Made by a program: the position numbers and the translations under genes. A DNA stretch of 64,000 bases from Trichomonas vaginalis G3 (lineage: Eukaryota > Parabasalia > Trichomonadida > Trichomonadidae): positions 3,004,879 to 3,068,878 of the forward strand of contig NC_067206.1 of the NCBI RefSeq assembly GCF_026262505.1. Reading direction: 5' to 3'. Positions 39,456 to 50,507 of this stretch are shown piece after piece. Under the pieces are notes generated by a model. The model was given only the letters and a program-made list of their open reading frames with translations, ran no database searches and was not told where the DNA came from. Position 1 is the first letter of the stretch. Every line of letters begins with the position of its first letter.

Positions 39456-40156
39456 AATAGCAATAGTATAAAATTCTAGCATTGTAAAATGATGTTTTCT
39501 GTTTCTATTATTGCATACCAAACCATTAATAAGACTTGGACTAATCGGAATTTAATCACTATAGTAAATACGACCAGAATATTGACACCAACTCAACATT
39601 TTACACATATTTATAATGAATCACTGTACGTGAAATCTATTTCAATTTTGAGAATGATAAACGTTTACTTCAAAAAAATTCCTCTGAATATGAATACATT
39701 AAAGTTTTTCTACACAATAAATTAAAAAAGTCTTATCATCTTGTAAATTTGAGAGTTTTATGATTATAAAAATGATTACTGGATTTATAATAAATAGTAT
39801 TTTTAATGACTTAATAAATTGAATTGATTATCAAAATTTTATTCTCCTTCACAAATTGAGTAACGATCATTCTATATTCGCTGTTGATATATATGTAAAA
39901 CATCTAATAGAATTAAAGATTTTTGATCCGAGTCTTAAATCCCTATCATCAGAAAATCTAGCATCGAATTTAAATCTCATAATATTTAACGCCATCCTTC
40001 ATGGTTGCGAAATCTCTCAATTTCAAAAAATTCAAATTTGAAAGGTTGTCAAAATTTTATAACCTATTCATAAAAGCATGTTTAATTGTGTTTCTATTCG
40101 ATTGATTTTGAAACGTATTTTTTAAAATTTGAGAGATCAACTTATTAAGTTAATCC
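39456..40156. other. AT-rich spacer
   Basis: No supported gene. A frame at about 39,859-40,041 reads like protein (SIFAVDIYVKHLIELKIF) but has no ATG start. It may be a small coding remnant. Confidence 0.5.
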
Positions 40157-43100
40157 ATGATTCAAACTTCTAGTTCTAATGGAAGTTTGAAACCTGGCGC
40201 AGCACTTTCTTTTTCAACGGATAGTTCTAAGTATGATGGACTTATCCAGGAAAGCAAAGTGAAAAAATTTACGAAATCAATGATCAATGTTTTGAACTAT
40301 ATTGACTCAATGATTTCTCCGCTTAATTACGTTCACAGCGTGGTATCTGTTTGGCGCCTTATTCAGATTTTCGGTTACATGTTTTTATCAAATTTTAGAA
40401 CTCTAAATCCAGATAATTCTACAATTCACAAATTTTTCAACTACTTTTCGATTCTTTGGAATGTTGTCCCCATAGATTATCGTGACAAATCATCTTTTAT
40501 TATTGCAGTAATTTATTTTGCCGGAACAAGCATATTTTTCGGAGTATTTGCAGCAACCGCCTACTATTACCAGCATTATGGTACTCTAAATGTCGCTGCG
40601 ATGTATTTCATACACCTTTTCATTTCCGTACCCGGTTATTTATTACAAGGTCCATTGTTAGAAATCTGCTTCGAGACCATTGGTAAGATAATTGCATCCG
40701 TTGATACATACTGGTCTCTTGGATACAATATCGCAACGTGGATATTAGTTATCATTACATATTTCACTTGGTACTTCTTCTATCGCCAAATTTATTCATT
40801 CTCGCTTGTATTTAGACCAACTTCTTTAATGACTATTACAGGTTGGCAACAAATGGCTACATTCCAAACCGCAACATTTTCCGCAATCATTGTTGGTCTA
40901 GCCACATTTTTGCCCAGAACTTCCCAAGGAGTATTCATGATTATCGGCTCTTTGGCATCTCTATCTGCTTATTTCTCAATTTACAAGAATTTCGTTCTTG
41001 TATCGTTTTGGCACAATTCTGTGTTCCTTTGCTTCACTATATCAGGTCTTATTTCATATCTTGCGTTTGCCATTATGATCTTTTTGAAGAAAGAAATGAC
41101 GATTGCCGGATTCTTCATTTGGATCATTGCTTTGTTTGTCATTTTCATCCTTTCACACTTTATACAACAGTTCATGATAAAGAAGGCCCTTCTATTGTTG
41201 GACAGAATTTATGATGACAAATCTGTTTTAGAAGAATACAAACATCTCCATCATCTCTACACCTGCTCACTCATTGGATTCCGTTTCTCACATCCGATCT
41301 CTTTAGATTTCACCATCTTCAAACATATCACAGAACGTGATCCAGACAACGAAAACTACTGGATAACATACGCAAAACTAGTTGCTATTTATCCAGAGTT
41401 AAGTGATGTCCACCAGTATATTGTACAGACAATTATGAACAAGAAATGGTCATCAGGAAATGTGAAGCAAATGCTTGCACAGTCAAACATCATTTTCCAA
41501 CAAAGAGAAACAAATTTGACAGCTGATTTAAAGAAGAAACTTCAGAAGGTATCAAAAGAAATCGGTTCCTGCAAGAGAAGACTTAGACACATCTGGGACC
41601 AAGTCATTCAAGGAAACATCGCTGAAATGGATGGTGCAATTGCTTCTGCATACCAAGCTATACAAGAAACAGATGCTTCTTTTGCATTATTACTCACACA
41701 GTTACCAAACAATCGTTTCTTGTATAGAACATACGCAAACTATTTATATGATGTTACAAATGACATGGAGAAATACAAAGAAATATCAGATGCAACAAGA
41801 TTACTCTCCAGAGGTATCAGAGTTCATTCAGATCATACTCAAGAACTAGGTTTCAGAGCGTTTCCAAATTTGCCACAGATATTGACACAATCAACACAAT
41901 TACAACTTTCTAGTGTCAACGAAATGTCAGAAAGTGCAGTTTTCATTGATGAAATTGATGAAGAAACAATCACAAAAAGAATTGATGAAACAAGATCATT
42001 GAATGATTTGATTGACAACTTAAAGATTCCATCACTTAAATTAACTATTGTTATCATTTCTATTGTTGTTGGTATTGTCATTGTTGCTGCAGTTATTTGT
42101 CTCATTCTTTCACCATCTTACAGAAACAGAGTTCAGAAACCAATCAAACTACTTGATGCTGTAAACTATGCTTCTTATTATGCAACAGTTGCTGTAACAA
42201 TGGCTCATCAATATATACTAAGAACACTCAATGTCATCAAGTTCAATGATTTCAAGATGACGAACTTTAACAACCAGGACACATTGTTGGGTCAAATCAA
42301 GTTTGCTATCACTGAAATCCTTGATAAAATGAAAATATTTTCTGATTTTAGAGGATACCATTCAAATGATGAATATTTCGGACCAGCAAACAGTTATTTG
42401 TTCAATTCCTCTGTTCCTATAGTTCTTTTCAACAACTATTTTCTAAATTCTACTATGGAAATGAGTTTAAGTGATGCTTTGAATATGATTGTTGTCAGAT
42501 TGACAGAAATTGTTGATTATGATCCCACTAAAATTACAAATTGGACATTGTTGTCACCTTCAATGAGAAATCCTTTCTACAACATCAAATCAATTGATAA
42601 TTACATGGCTGATGTTTCTGATTTAATTGCCGATTTCGTTACAGAAACAATTGATCATACAAACCATATTTTGTTCATTGCTGTCATTGCCATATCTATT
42701 TTGTTGGCTGTTATTCTCTCTATCATTATTTACATCATTTGGAAACGAATCTCCAAAGATAAGAACACTGTTTACAGAACACTGATGGTATTACCAAAGA
42801 ACGTTGTCTCTCAAATTTCTGAAGCTTTGAGAATTGTCAAAACCGACGAAACCGCCACCAAAAATAATAACCTCAGATCCAATTCGAATATTTCCAGTGA
42901 AATGGAGACATCCAAACAAGAAGAGAACCTATTAAAGGTATTAACAGCAGCAACAGATGAAAACTCATCAGTTGGAGAGATTTTGCATCTGACAATTTGC
43001 ATGTTAATCATCATGGTTTGTTGCATTCTCATTGAAGTGTCAATGACTAAATTGTACATGGACCAAGGCAACGCCATTTCAAAGAATTCAAGACATGTAC

Positions 43101-44869
43101 ACAATATCATGGCAACAGCAACATTTTTGGATTTAATGACAATGAATGTCAATGATCTCGCATCTATATTAAAGAACAAGACATTCACTGATTTCCTTCC
43201 ATTAACGCCTCTAATAATTATGACAAATGTTGCCGCTAAATTCAAAATGATGGAAGTTTACAATGACAATTTGACTGAATTTTATTCCGCTTTGAGATTT
43301 GGTGATGACAACTCTCTTCCTTTCCCTGATTTCAGAGATTTAGTTGTCAAAGCTAAAGAATTAGCTAATTGCAACACAACGAAACTCTATGAAACAATGG
43401 AAGAAGGCTTCAACTGTTTCTCACCTGATATCATCATCAAATACGCATATTATCACTTGCATTCTATCATTGATGCATCAATTGTTACAGCTGCAAACAC
43501 CAGTATGCGATTAATCCCTCCTCCAAGAGTTGATGATCTTATATTGTTTAATGAGATCGCTGTATTCAGAATTTTCGATGATTTCTTGTATCCTGGTTCT
43601 GAAGTTGTTGGTGAAATGGTTGATGATTTAATCAGAGACAAATTCCCTGTTTGGGGATCAATCATCGGTGTAAGTCTCTTCTGTATCATTGTTTCTTATT
43701 TCGTGATTATTTACTTCACGAAACAAATTCACAAGAAGATGAAGTACACATTGCAATTGTTGTTGGCTTGCCAGACATCGATGGTCATGCAGAACTCATA
43801 CATCGTTTCTGTTCTCACAGGAAACTTCAGCCAAAACAATGGTGATTCGTCAACAAGAGATGCACAGTTCTATGACAATTTGGTCGAAGAACTTCCTGAC
43901 GCAATCATTGTTGCAAACGGACAGAACTACACTGTCAAATCAATGAACAAAGCAGCAATTGCATTGTTCAACAACGAATTGATTGGACAGAGTATTTCTA
44001 GTTTCATTCAATCAACAAATTTCCAACCAGAAACTAACTCGAAATTGCAGAAATTGTTTGATCCAACAACAAAGAATGCAACATGCGGAATACAGTTTAT
44101 CAAGGGAGATCCTGATAAGCAGTTCTTGTCCATCTCAAGAACATCAGCATTGACAGGAGAAGATGTCATCTTCACCATCAGAAACTCAACACAAATATTC
44201 ATGTACAATAAATTGATTTCTGAAGAAAGAGCTAAAAGTGACAGATTATTAGCTTCTATTTTGCCAGCAACATTAGTACCAAGAGTACAAGCTGGCGAAA
44301 AGAATATTTCATTCTCTGTTCCTTCAGCGACAATTGTCTTCATTGATATTGTCGAATTCACTCCTTGGTGCTCTTCAAACACTGCACAAGTTGTCACAGG
44401 AACATTGAATGACATTTTCACTGAGTTCGATACAATAATTGAGTCATTGCCTGTAATGGAACGAATTAAATGCATCGGTGACTGCTACATGGCCGCAGGA
44501 GGTATCTTCGCGGAAACTCCCAATGTTTTACAGTTCGCAAGAGCTGCTGTTGACTTTGGTTTGGATGCAATCGCCGCAATAGGAAGAGTCAACGAGAAAC
44601 ATGGAATGTCTCTGAGAGTAAGAGTTGGCGTTCACATCGGTGGACCAATTGTTGCAGGTGTTATTGGTACAGGAAAGCCAACATTTGAAATATTTGGCCC
44701 TGCAATTTCAATGGCCCAACAAATGGAACACAACGGCGTTCCAATGAAAGTACACGTTTCTAGATCTATCTACGAATTGATTTACGGTGGTACATATAAG
44801 ATAGAAGAACGTGGTGAGATACAGATCAAACAAGGAAAGGCTTTGACTTATCTCGTTGATAGAAGTTAA
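40157..44869 (+). CDS. Polytopic membrane adenylyl cyclase with PAS domain, 1570 residues
   Basis: About eight membrane helices lie in residues 60-340 and four more near 645, 840, 945 and 1180. They are followed by a PAS-like domain (about 1245-1345, LPDAIIVANGQNYTVKSMNK) and a class III cyclase domain (about 1375-1565). Metal aspartates are present as D1397 (FIDIVEFT) and D1442 (KCIGDCYMA). The base-selecting positions are K1438 and E1511 (FEIFG), which favours ATP over GTP. The transition-state Asn and Arg of the usual VNxASR motif are replaced by S1518 and Q1522 (AISMAQQME). The enzyme should make cAMP at the plasma membrane, probably as a dimer, with PAS and extracellular loops (890-940 and 1000-1170) as possible sensors. 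Large families of such cyclases are typical of trichomonads. Whether the changed residues weaken catalysis is not known. Confidence 0.93.
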   Translation: MIQTSSSNGSLKPGAALSFSTDSSKYDGLIQESKVKKFTKSMINVLNYIDSMISPLNYVHSVVSVWRLIQIFGYMFLSNFRTLNPDNSTIHKFFNYFSILWNVVPIDYRDKSSFIIAVIYFAGTSIFFGVFAATAYYYQHYGTLNVAAMYFIHLFISVPGYLLQGPLLEICFETIGKIIASVDTYWSLGYNIATWILVIITYFTWYFFYRQIYSFSLVFRPTSLMTITGWQQMATFQTATFSAIIVGLATFLPRTSQGVFMIIGSLASLSAYFSIYKNFVLVSFWHNSVFLCFTISGLISYLAFAIMIFLKKEMTIAGFFIWIIALFVIFILSHFIQQFMIKKALLLLDRIYDDKSVLEEYKHLHHLYTCSLIGFRFSHPISLDFTIFKHITERDPDNENYWITYAKLVAIYPELSDVHQYIVQTIMNKKWSSGNVKQMLAQSNIIFQQRETNLTADLKKKLQKVSKEIGSCKRRLRHIWDQVIQGNIAEMDGAIASAYQAIQETDASFALLLTQLPNNRFLYRTYANYLYDVTNDMEKYKEISDATRLLSRGIRVHSDHTQELGFRAFPNLPQILTQSTQLQLSSVNEMSESAVFIDEIDEETITKRIDETRSLNDLIDNLKIPSLKLTIVIISIVVGIVIVAAVICLILSPSYRNRVQKPIKLLDAVNYASYYATVAVTMAHQYILRTLNVIKFNDFKMTNFNNQDTLLGQIKFAITEILDKMKIFSDFRGYHSNDEYFGPANSYLFNSSVPIVLFNNYFLNSTMEMSLSDALNMIVVRLTEIVDYDPTKITNWTLLSPSMRNPFYNIKSIDNYMADVSDLIADFVTETIDHTNHILFIAVIAISILLAVILSIIIYIIWKRISKDKNTVYRTLMVLPKNVVSQISEALRIVKTDETATKNNNLRSNSNISSEMETSKQEENLLKVLTAATDENSSVGEILHLTICMLIIMVCCILIEVSMTKLYMDQGNAISKNSRHVHNIMATATFLDLMTMNVNDLASILKNKTFTDFLPLTPLIIMTNVAAKFKMMEVYNDNLTEFYSALRFGDDNSLPFPDFRDLVVKAKELANCNTTKLYETMEEGFNCFSPDIIIKYAYYHLHSIIDASIVTAANTSMRLIPPPRVDDLILFNEIAVFRIFDDFLYPGSEVVGEMVDDLIRDKFPVWGSIIGVSLFCIIVSYFVIIYFTKQIHKKMKYTLQLLLACQTSMVMQNSYIVSVLTGNFSQNNGDSSTRDAQFYDNLVEELPDAIIVANGQNYTVKSMNKAAIALFNNELIGQSISSFIQSTNFQPETNSKLQKLFDPTTKNATCGIQFIKGDPDKQFLSISRTSALTGEDVIFTIRNSTQIFMYNKLISEERAKSDRLLASILPATLVPRVQAGEKNISFSVPSATIVFIDIVEFTPWCSSNTAQVVTGTLNDIFTEFDTIIESLPVMERIKCIGDCYMAAGGIFAETPNVLQFARAAVDFGLDAIAAIGRVNEKHGMSLRVRVGVHIGGPIVAGVIGTGKPTFEIFGPAISMAQQMEHNGVPMKVHVSRSIYELIYGGTYKIEERGEIQIKQGKALTYLVDRS

Positions 44870-45655
44870 TTTTATTAATTTTTTTACTTTTTTTGATTTT
44901 ATTTTGTTTGTTTTATCACTTCTATAATATAATATTTTTCTTTATCTTCCTTAATACGGATTAAAAAATCTTCTTATAAATGCCATTGATTTTAATATCA
45001 TTTTTCAATCAAACTTGTAACAAAACTAATTTTATTTGATATATTCTAAAAATTTCTTGTAAAGCAAGAACAAGCCATGTACCTATTGATTTACACTGAT
45101 TTATATTTGTGCTTGGTAGTTTTGATTTGATCAAAAGCAATTCTATAAATCATCCAAAATTAATCATTTAGGATCAACTTTTGCAATATGCGTTAGGAAT
45201 ATCCAGTCCATGTAGTATATGTATTTTGCTATAACGCATGAAAATAGTTTAATTATTTCGGATCAGATTATCAAACTCTAGTTTTAAAAAAGCGAAATGA
45301 AAAATGGATTCATTTAAATAGCCTAATATTTTAACATTAACAATACGTGTTAGATCATAGACATGACTCAAATTGAAAGTAAAAATTAGTTCAAAATAAG
45401 TCAAAGGATCGTCTGACCATCATATTTATAAAGAATGATCATGCCGGTGTTATTCCGGTGGAAGATCAAATTTTGGATCGCAATAATTTGAATTATCTGA
45501 CACAAAAAAAATTGGATTGCCACTTTACATTTTATAAGTTTTTGAATGACGAAAAATTCAAATCTCATTTATATGACTATACTCATCTCGTTTTTCATAG
45601 AGCGAAAACCAACTAATAAGATTTCGTCGATCAAAAAGTGCCATTTTTTATTTAA
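44870..45655. other. AT-rich spacer
   Basis: About 790 bp without a supported gene. Slightly GC-richer blocks near 45,060 and 45,440 show no recognisable product. Confidence 0.55.
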
Positions 45656-46252
45656 ATGACTGAAGAGTTAAAATTTAAAGTCGTTTTCGTTGGTGATTCA
45701 ACAGTAGGTAAGACATCCATCATTCATAAATATCTCAAGCTTGATGGCGAGATCCCATCAACAGTTGGAGCGACATCCACAAGAGTCGACACAATCGTTA
45801 ACGAAAAGCAACTCCACCTCAGTGTTTGGGATACAGCTGGCCAGGAAACATTTCGTAACCTTGTTCCAGTCTATGCAAAGGGCGCAAATGCTGCTGTAAT
45901 TGTTTTTGATCAATCCAACAAGCAAACATACGAGCACGTCTCTGGTTGGTATTCATATTTACAGCAGCATGTTGGAGACATAATTATTATCGTTGTCCAA
46001 AATAAGTGCGACCTTAATTGCGATATCGACCAAGCAGAAGTTTTCCAATGGGCAGAAGAGCATCACGTACAGGTCATTTCAACATCAGCTAAGGATGGAA
46101 CTGGCATTTCCTCCCTATTTGAAATTCTTTCAAAGGCTCTTTATGATACAGTTTTCAATCATGACGAAGATGTTGTTATTTCCGAGCAACCACCTGCTGT
46201 AAATCTTGAAGCGGATAAGAAGCCTTCTCATGAAAAGAAGGGCTGCTGCTAA
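45656..46252 (+). CDS. Rab-family small GTPase, 198 residues
   Basis: All five G motifs are intact: GDSTVGKTS (13-21), switch I threonine in PSTVGAT (near 36), WDTAGQE (58-64), NKCD (116-119) and TSAK (143-146). The C-terminus is KKGCC, a double-cysteine geranylgeranylation site. This is a Rab that cycles on vesicle membranes; switch sequences are nearest to the Rab5/Rab21/Rab22 group by eye, but the subfamily is uncertain. Compared with the GTPase at 9955, it keeps the catalytic glutamine. GC-richer codons suggest good expression. Confidence 0.93.
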   Translation: MTEELKFKVVFVGDSTVGKTSIIHKYLKLDGEIPSTVGATSTRVDTIVNEKQLHLSVWDTAGQETFRNLVPVYAKGANAAVIVFDQSNKQTYEHVSGWYSYLQQHVGDIIIIVVQNKCDLNCDIDQAEVFQWAEEHHVQVISTSAKDGTGISSLFEILSKALYDTVFNHDEDVVISEQPPAVNLEADKKPSHEKKGCC

Positions 46253-47203
46253 TTTATTCATATTTAAAGAATTGTTATATTAAATTCTGTATAAAACTAC
46301 ACAGACTAGTGCTAATCGTGTTCGTCTTTTAGCATTAAAAATATCATCTCTAACAATAATTATTTCTATTGTTTTCTGCTGCTTTTTTATTCTCCAAGAC
46401 AAAACTCAATAAATCCTCGAGAAATGTGTTAAGCAAATGCATTACTCATGTCATAAGGTTTTGATTATTTGCCAGCTTTAAAAGACAGCGTCAAAAATCT
46501 AATTTCAATTTTAAAATCCCAAGTTTATTTCAGTTTATTGCATTATATTCATGCTTGAGAGTTACACTTATGCTAAGATTAGCCTATTTTGATCAGATTT
46601 ATTTCTACAAAGAGCCATTTTTCATCAAAAAGCAGTAAATTCGCGCCTGTAAAATATCTATTCAAACTTTACGATCTTGAGCGTCTCACGGTGGGAAGTG
46701 TATCGTTTTCAAGGATAGTATGATTGTGGCTTTATTACTCGGATTCAGTATTTTGGCCGCTCACGCCCGTGGCGATCAAAATCTTGGGTAATTTCAGAAT
46801 GAAAAAGATCGGATTTATTCATTCAAAATTGAATTCAAAATCACTTTCAATGCTATTTTTACGGGGTTCTTTTTTTGCATAACACAGTCAAAGCTCAAGC
46901 CAGCATCATCCAAAAGGGAAAATTATTTTGCAGAAACTATAATGGCATATTGCTTTATCTCTATTTGAATTAGATTTACCATTTAATGACATTCAGCATA
47001 ATTGTATGAATTATAGTTTGAAAATCTATGAAAACAGATTTCTCTTGCTTAATTGGCAACATAAATAGTTTTATTCTTGCTTGATATTAATTATACGAAA
47101 ATGCAACAATCTGTCAGAACATATCATCGATTTCAAAGGTATTTACATTTCTTATAGATATTAGGCATTATTAATTTCTAAATAAATAATCAAAACATTT
47201 ACT
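46253..47203. other. Spacer with an orphan signal-peptide-like frame
   Basis: About 950 bp, mostly AT-rich. A GC-richer block at about 46,680-46,800 contains the 23-codon frame listed separately. Nothing else is recognised. Confidence 0.5.
46720..46791 (+). pseudogene. Orphan signal-peptide-like frame, 23 codons
   Basis: An ATG opens MIVALLLGFSILAAHARG and continues to DQNLG before a stop. It looks exactly like a cleavable secretion signal (short start, hydrophobic core, AHA cleavage site), and the DNA is GC-richer than its flanks. No mature protein follows in any obvious frame. It could be the remnant of a lost secreted-protein gene, a first exon, or a small peptide gene. Confidence 0.35.
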
Positions 47204-48388
47204 CTATTTGATGCATTGCTTCTTCAAGAAAGTGTTTTGCATGACAAGAATAATTAATGATGCTATCTGGATTGAGCCACCAATGAAAACAGATGTATAA
47301 TTGGTAATAATTTCTCTCTCCTTATAAGTTGTGTTCGGAACACGCATGATAACGTCAAATATTGACATGTATGATATTGATCCGAGAACTCCAATGAAAA
47401 AGAGAGGAATGCAAAGATAGATGTGGGGGAAGAAGTGAGTGATTGCCTCTGCCAGCATAATTGCAAAATCAATCGCTCCAAGAACAATAGCTATTTCTAA
47501 CTTATCTAATGTTAACCATTTGGTCAAAAACTTTGCAATGAATTGGCCAAATTCATATGAAAGGGAGTAGTATCCAAAAATATATGGTTCGTTAATCTTT
47601 TCCTGCTTTGTCATTGAGCAGTCTGTTAAGCCTTCAAGAGCTACATATTGGAAAGAAAACATAACAATATTATTAATGATAAAACGGAAAGATTTCTTCC
47701 AATTAGAGCATGAGCAGAATGGTACATCTTCTTCTATATGTTCATAGCTTGGCATACTTTCAATACTTGCAATCTCCTTTGAATTCAAAAGTGATTGCTC
47801 TTTCGGCATCTTAAGCATTGTAACAAATATGACTGGGAATATAACTCCAATTGGTGAAACTGAAATGAATGTCCAGAAGTAAGAGATGGTAAACTTTTGG
47901 CAGATTAAAGAATAAATTCCACCAATTAAGCCAGAGAAACCACATCCAATACCCCATGCATTCAATAATGATTGATCATTAAATGAGGCTGCGTAACCAA
48001 GCATTACAGCTTCTCCAAAATCTGATGATACACCGGCGAATGCAATAAAACAAATTGCAACCCAGAAATTAGGAGCAAATGCTGCACCAATTAATCCAAT
48101 AATCATGAAAGATCCATTGAGGATAGTTCTAAAAGTATAAGATACGTTTTTACTCGTGAGGAATGCGTTGAATAGTGTAGCATATACGGAAAGAAATACA
48201 ATTGCCCAAGAAACGGCGCCAATGTGTCCTTCTTTGTCAAAATGAGTTGTAACAACTTGTGAATTTGAATAAGCTACCCAATATGGTAAATTACTTAAAA
48301 TACCAATAATAATCATACCAGCATAGCGAATTATATATGCTCTTTTTGCCCTGGCAGCTGAGGGAGTTATAACAGGTTCATCAACCAT
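47204..48388 (-). CDS. CLN3/battenin-family membrane protein
   Basis: This is a 394-residue protein counted from MVDEPVITPS; only a non-ATG codon lies further upstream. About eleven hydrophobic helices are visible. Family signatures include the first helix GILSNLPYWVAYS (cf. GLINNLPYVV in CLN3), the conserved FAGVSSDFGEAVMLGYAASF block with AWGIGCGFSGLIGGIYS, a VALEGLTDC segment where CLN3 has its YFINQG motif, YEFGQFIAKF, and a late FFIGVLGSISYMSIFDVI. CLN3 proteins sit in lysosomal or vacuolar membranes and take part in export of small glycerophosphodiester or amino compounds. An acidic cytosolic loop (about residues 215-240) lies mid-protein. A TCACA motif occurs about 40 bases upstream. 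Confidence 0.85.
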   Translation of the reverse strand: MVDEPVITPSAARAKRAYIIRYAGMIIIGILSNLPYWVAYSNSQVVTTHFDKEGHIGAVSWAIVFLSVYATLFNAFLTSKNVSYTFRTILNGSFMIIGLIGAAFAPNFWVAICFIAFAGVSSDFGEAVMLGYAASFNDQSLLNAWGIGCGFSGLIGGIYSLICQKFTISYFWTFISVSPIGVIFPVIFVTMLKMPKEQSLLNSKEIASIESMPSYEHIEEDVPFCSCSNWKKSFRFIINNIVMFSFQYVALEGLTDCSMTKQEKINEPYIFGYYSLSYEFGQFIAKFLTKWLTLDKLEIAIVLGAIDFAIMLAEAITHFFPHIYLCIPLFFIGVLGSISYMSIFDVIMRVPNTTYKEREIITNYTSVFIGGSIQIASLIILVMQNTFLKKQCIK

Positions 48389-49014
48389 AGATTTTAGTTT
48401 GTGTATTGTAAATATTTGAAAGTTTGTGAGATAAATACAACATCGGATGAATTTATTCAATATTGATCTATAAACTGTTTCTTCCTTTTGTTTCAGTTCT
48501 ATCGTGTTTCAAAGATCTGGCACTTTTCACATCTGTCGTTACACTTTTCAATATCTGTCACAAGTTTGGTTGGGCCAACCTCTCATTTCTACGCTTGAAC
48601 TATAATATTTAGAAGATTTCTGAAATAGATACAGTTGTTTCATCTGATTATTTCGAAATGAATCTGATTGAAATGCAATCATGCGTAAAACTCTTCAAAA
48701 TAGAAACAAAATTATTGCACAAACCAAATCTAAGAGAGATACTTATCAAATGTATAATTGTCTTGGTAATTAAATTTTCAGAATTTTAATTAAATAATTT
48801 GAGAGCCGACACATGTGCAAACCTCTGCAATTGATGCGGATATTAGAGTATAATATGTAAAAATATCATTTTAAGGGGTTAAAATAATGGCAAAATAAAA
48901 TAACATAGATGATCTGATTTAAACACAAAATCTTATTTTCCTCTTGCTATAGATACTTAATGTACCTTGAATGCATTTATTGTCTGACCTTAATTTTTTT
49001 CGTATTGTCGAGCC
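48389..49014. other. AT-rich spacer between divergent genes
   Basis: About 630 bp holding the 5' regions of the CLN3-like and the 438-residue genes. No other feature is seen. Confidence 0.6.
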
Positions 49015-50331
49015 ATGATCTACAAAGAAAATGGCGAAGACATAAATAGAAATACGGATATGCATGATGAAGAGGAAGAATGGTGTTATGATGATTATTC
49101 GTATGAAGAAGATTTAATTGATGAGAGTTGTAAAAAGATAAACTACTATTATTCAAGAGGAAACTATCCCATTTTGGCAGGTTGTTTAAGCTCATTTTCA
49201 AAGATATTGGCCTCCCAGGATTATATATTTTCAGATACCGAAGAAGATTTTTATTATTTTATATGTGACATGTCATGTTCAATACAACATTCTGGATGCA
49301 TTATCAATTCACTTACGTGCACTTCATTCATTATTTCAAACTATGAGTGTTTCAAATCAAAATTAATTTCAATTTCATTCTTAGAGAATCTATTTCAAAA
49401 TATATATCAGAATTCTCTAGTTGTTTCTGACGATAGTCTATATACGACACTAATTGCATTCAGTTCACATGATTTTACATATGTTTCTTCAATTTTCGAT
49501 GCACAGCAGATCTACAACTTTACATTACTTCCGTCATTCCAGTTCTGCGAGCATTTGTTCATTTACTTAAGAAGATTTTTGAACGATGATTTGATCGAAA
49601 ATTCTTACAATTTTCTCATTCAGATTTTTGAGAAATCGCTTAATGTTTGTAATATTGAACTACCACACCTCTCTTATTCACTTCAATTTGGAATTGAATT
49701 ATTTGACAAAAAAGGACTTCCTGAATCATCTTTAGAACCGATTGCAGGTCTTTTTCATTCAAACAATAGCAATACTATTATGAAAGCATATGATTTCATT
49801 ACAGTTCTTGCTTCTCACGAAATTTTTTACGTAGATATCGATTTAGATCTTGTACGCAGATCTATTGAGGTATATGATAAGAAAATTATTGGATCTGTAA
49901 TGAAGATGCTTGCTAATCTTCTGAATTCGAAAGAATTTTACGAAAGATTTTTCCAGACTGACTTTATTTCGTATATAATGGAAAAGTCACAAGATGCAAG
50001 ATTTGGAGAAAAAGGACCATTTATAGTTCTTTTTAATTCATTATTAACAAAAGTTGAAAATGAATTAAATGATGCTGAATTTGATATGTATCAGCAATCC
50101 TTAGAATATATAGCGACCGAACTGAATGATTCGTACACTCCATATGCGGTCAGATCTGTTGACCACTGTTTAGAAATCTTTCTTAAAAATGAAATGCAAA
50201 AATCCTTTGCCATATCTGTAGATGATATAGTTGGAATTGATACTATTGAAAGATTCGCCAAAGAAAGCTCTGACGATGAAATTTGTTCTCAATATAGATG
50301 TATATTAGATAAATTTGTTGTTGTTGAATAA
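49015..50331 (+). CDS. ARM/HEAT-like protein, 438 residues
   Basis: A strongly acidic and tyrosine-rich N-terminus (residues 1-40, with EEEEWCYDDYSYEED) leads into helices arranged like armadillo repeats (about 45-420), for example SIEVYDKKIIGSVMKMLANL. There is no membrane segment. Importin-alpha-type or other ARM adaptors look like this, but the NLS-binding WxxxN array is not visible. No family is recognised. It is the first of three closely spaced same-strand genes (next at 50,508 and 51,745). Confidence 0.7.
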   Translation: MIYKENGEDINRNTDMHDEEEEWCYDDYSYEEDLIDESCKKINYYYSRGNYPILAGCLSSFSKILASQDYIFSDTEEDFYYFICDMSCSIQHSGCIINSLTCTSFIISNYECFKSKLISISFLENLFQNIYQNSLVVSDDSLYTTLIAFSSHDFTYVSSIFDAQQIYNFTLLPSFQFCEHLFIYLRRFLNDDLIENSYNFLIQIFEKSLNVCNIELPHLSYSLQFGIELFDKKGLPESSLEPIAGLFHSNNSNTIMKAYDFITVLASHEIFYVDIDLDLVRRSIEVYDKKIIGSVMKMLANLLNSKEFYERFFQTDFISYIMEKSQDARFGEKGPFIVLFNSLLTKVENELNDAEFDMYQQSLEYIATELNDSYTPYAVRSVDHCLEIFLKNEMQKSFAISVDDIVGIDTIERFAKESSDDEICSQYRCILDKFVVVE

Positions 50332-50507
50332 AATATTACCATGCATATCATAACTCATTCATTTTACACAGTATAAGAACATGATAATAACTTGATAAAA
50401 TCATTCACGAAATATTCATGAATCTTATAAAAAATTAGGATAATAATAGAGATTTTTCAAGTGATGTTATAGTGTTATTTCTCTTTCTATTCAGTTCAGA
50501 TTTTGTA

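Noticed and set aside
39856-40041. Small gene of about 60 codons upstream of the cyclase
   Set aside because: It has no ATG at its start and no recognised domain; it is mentioned as a possible remnant only.
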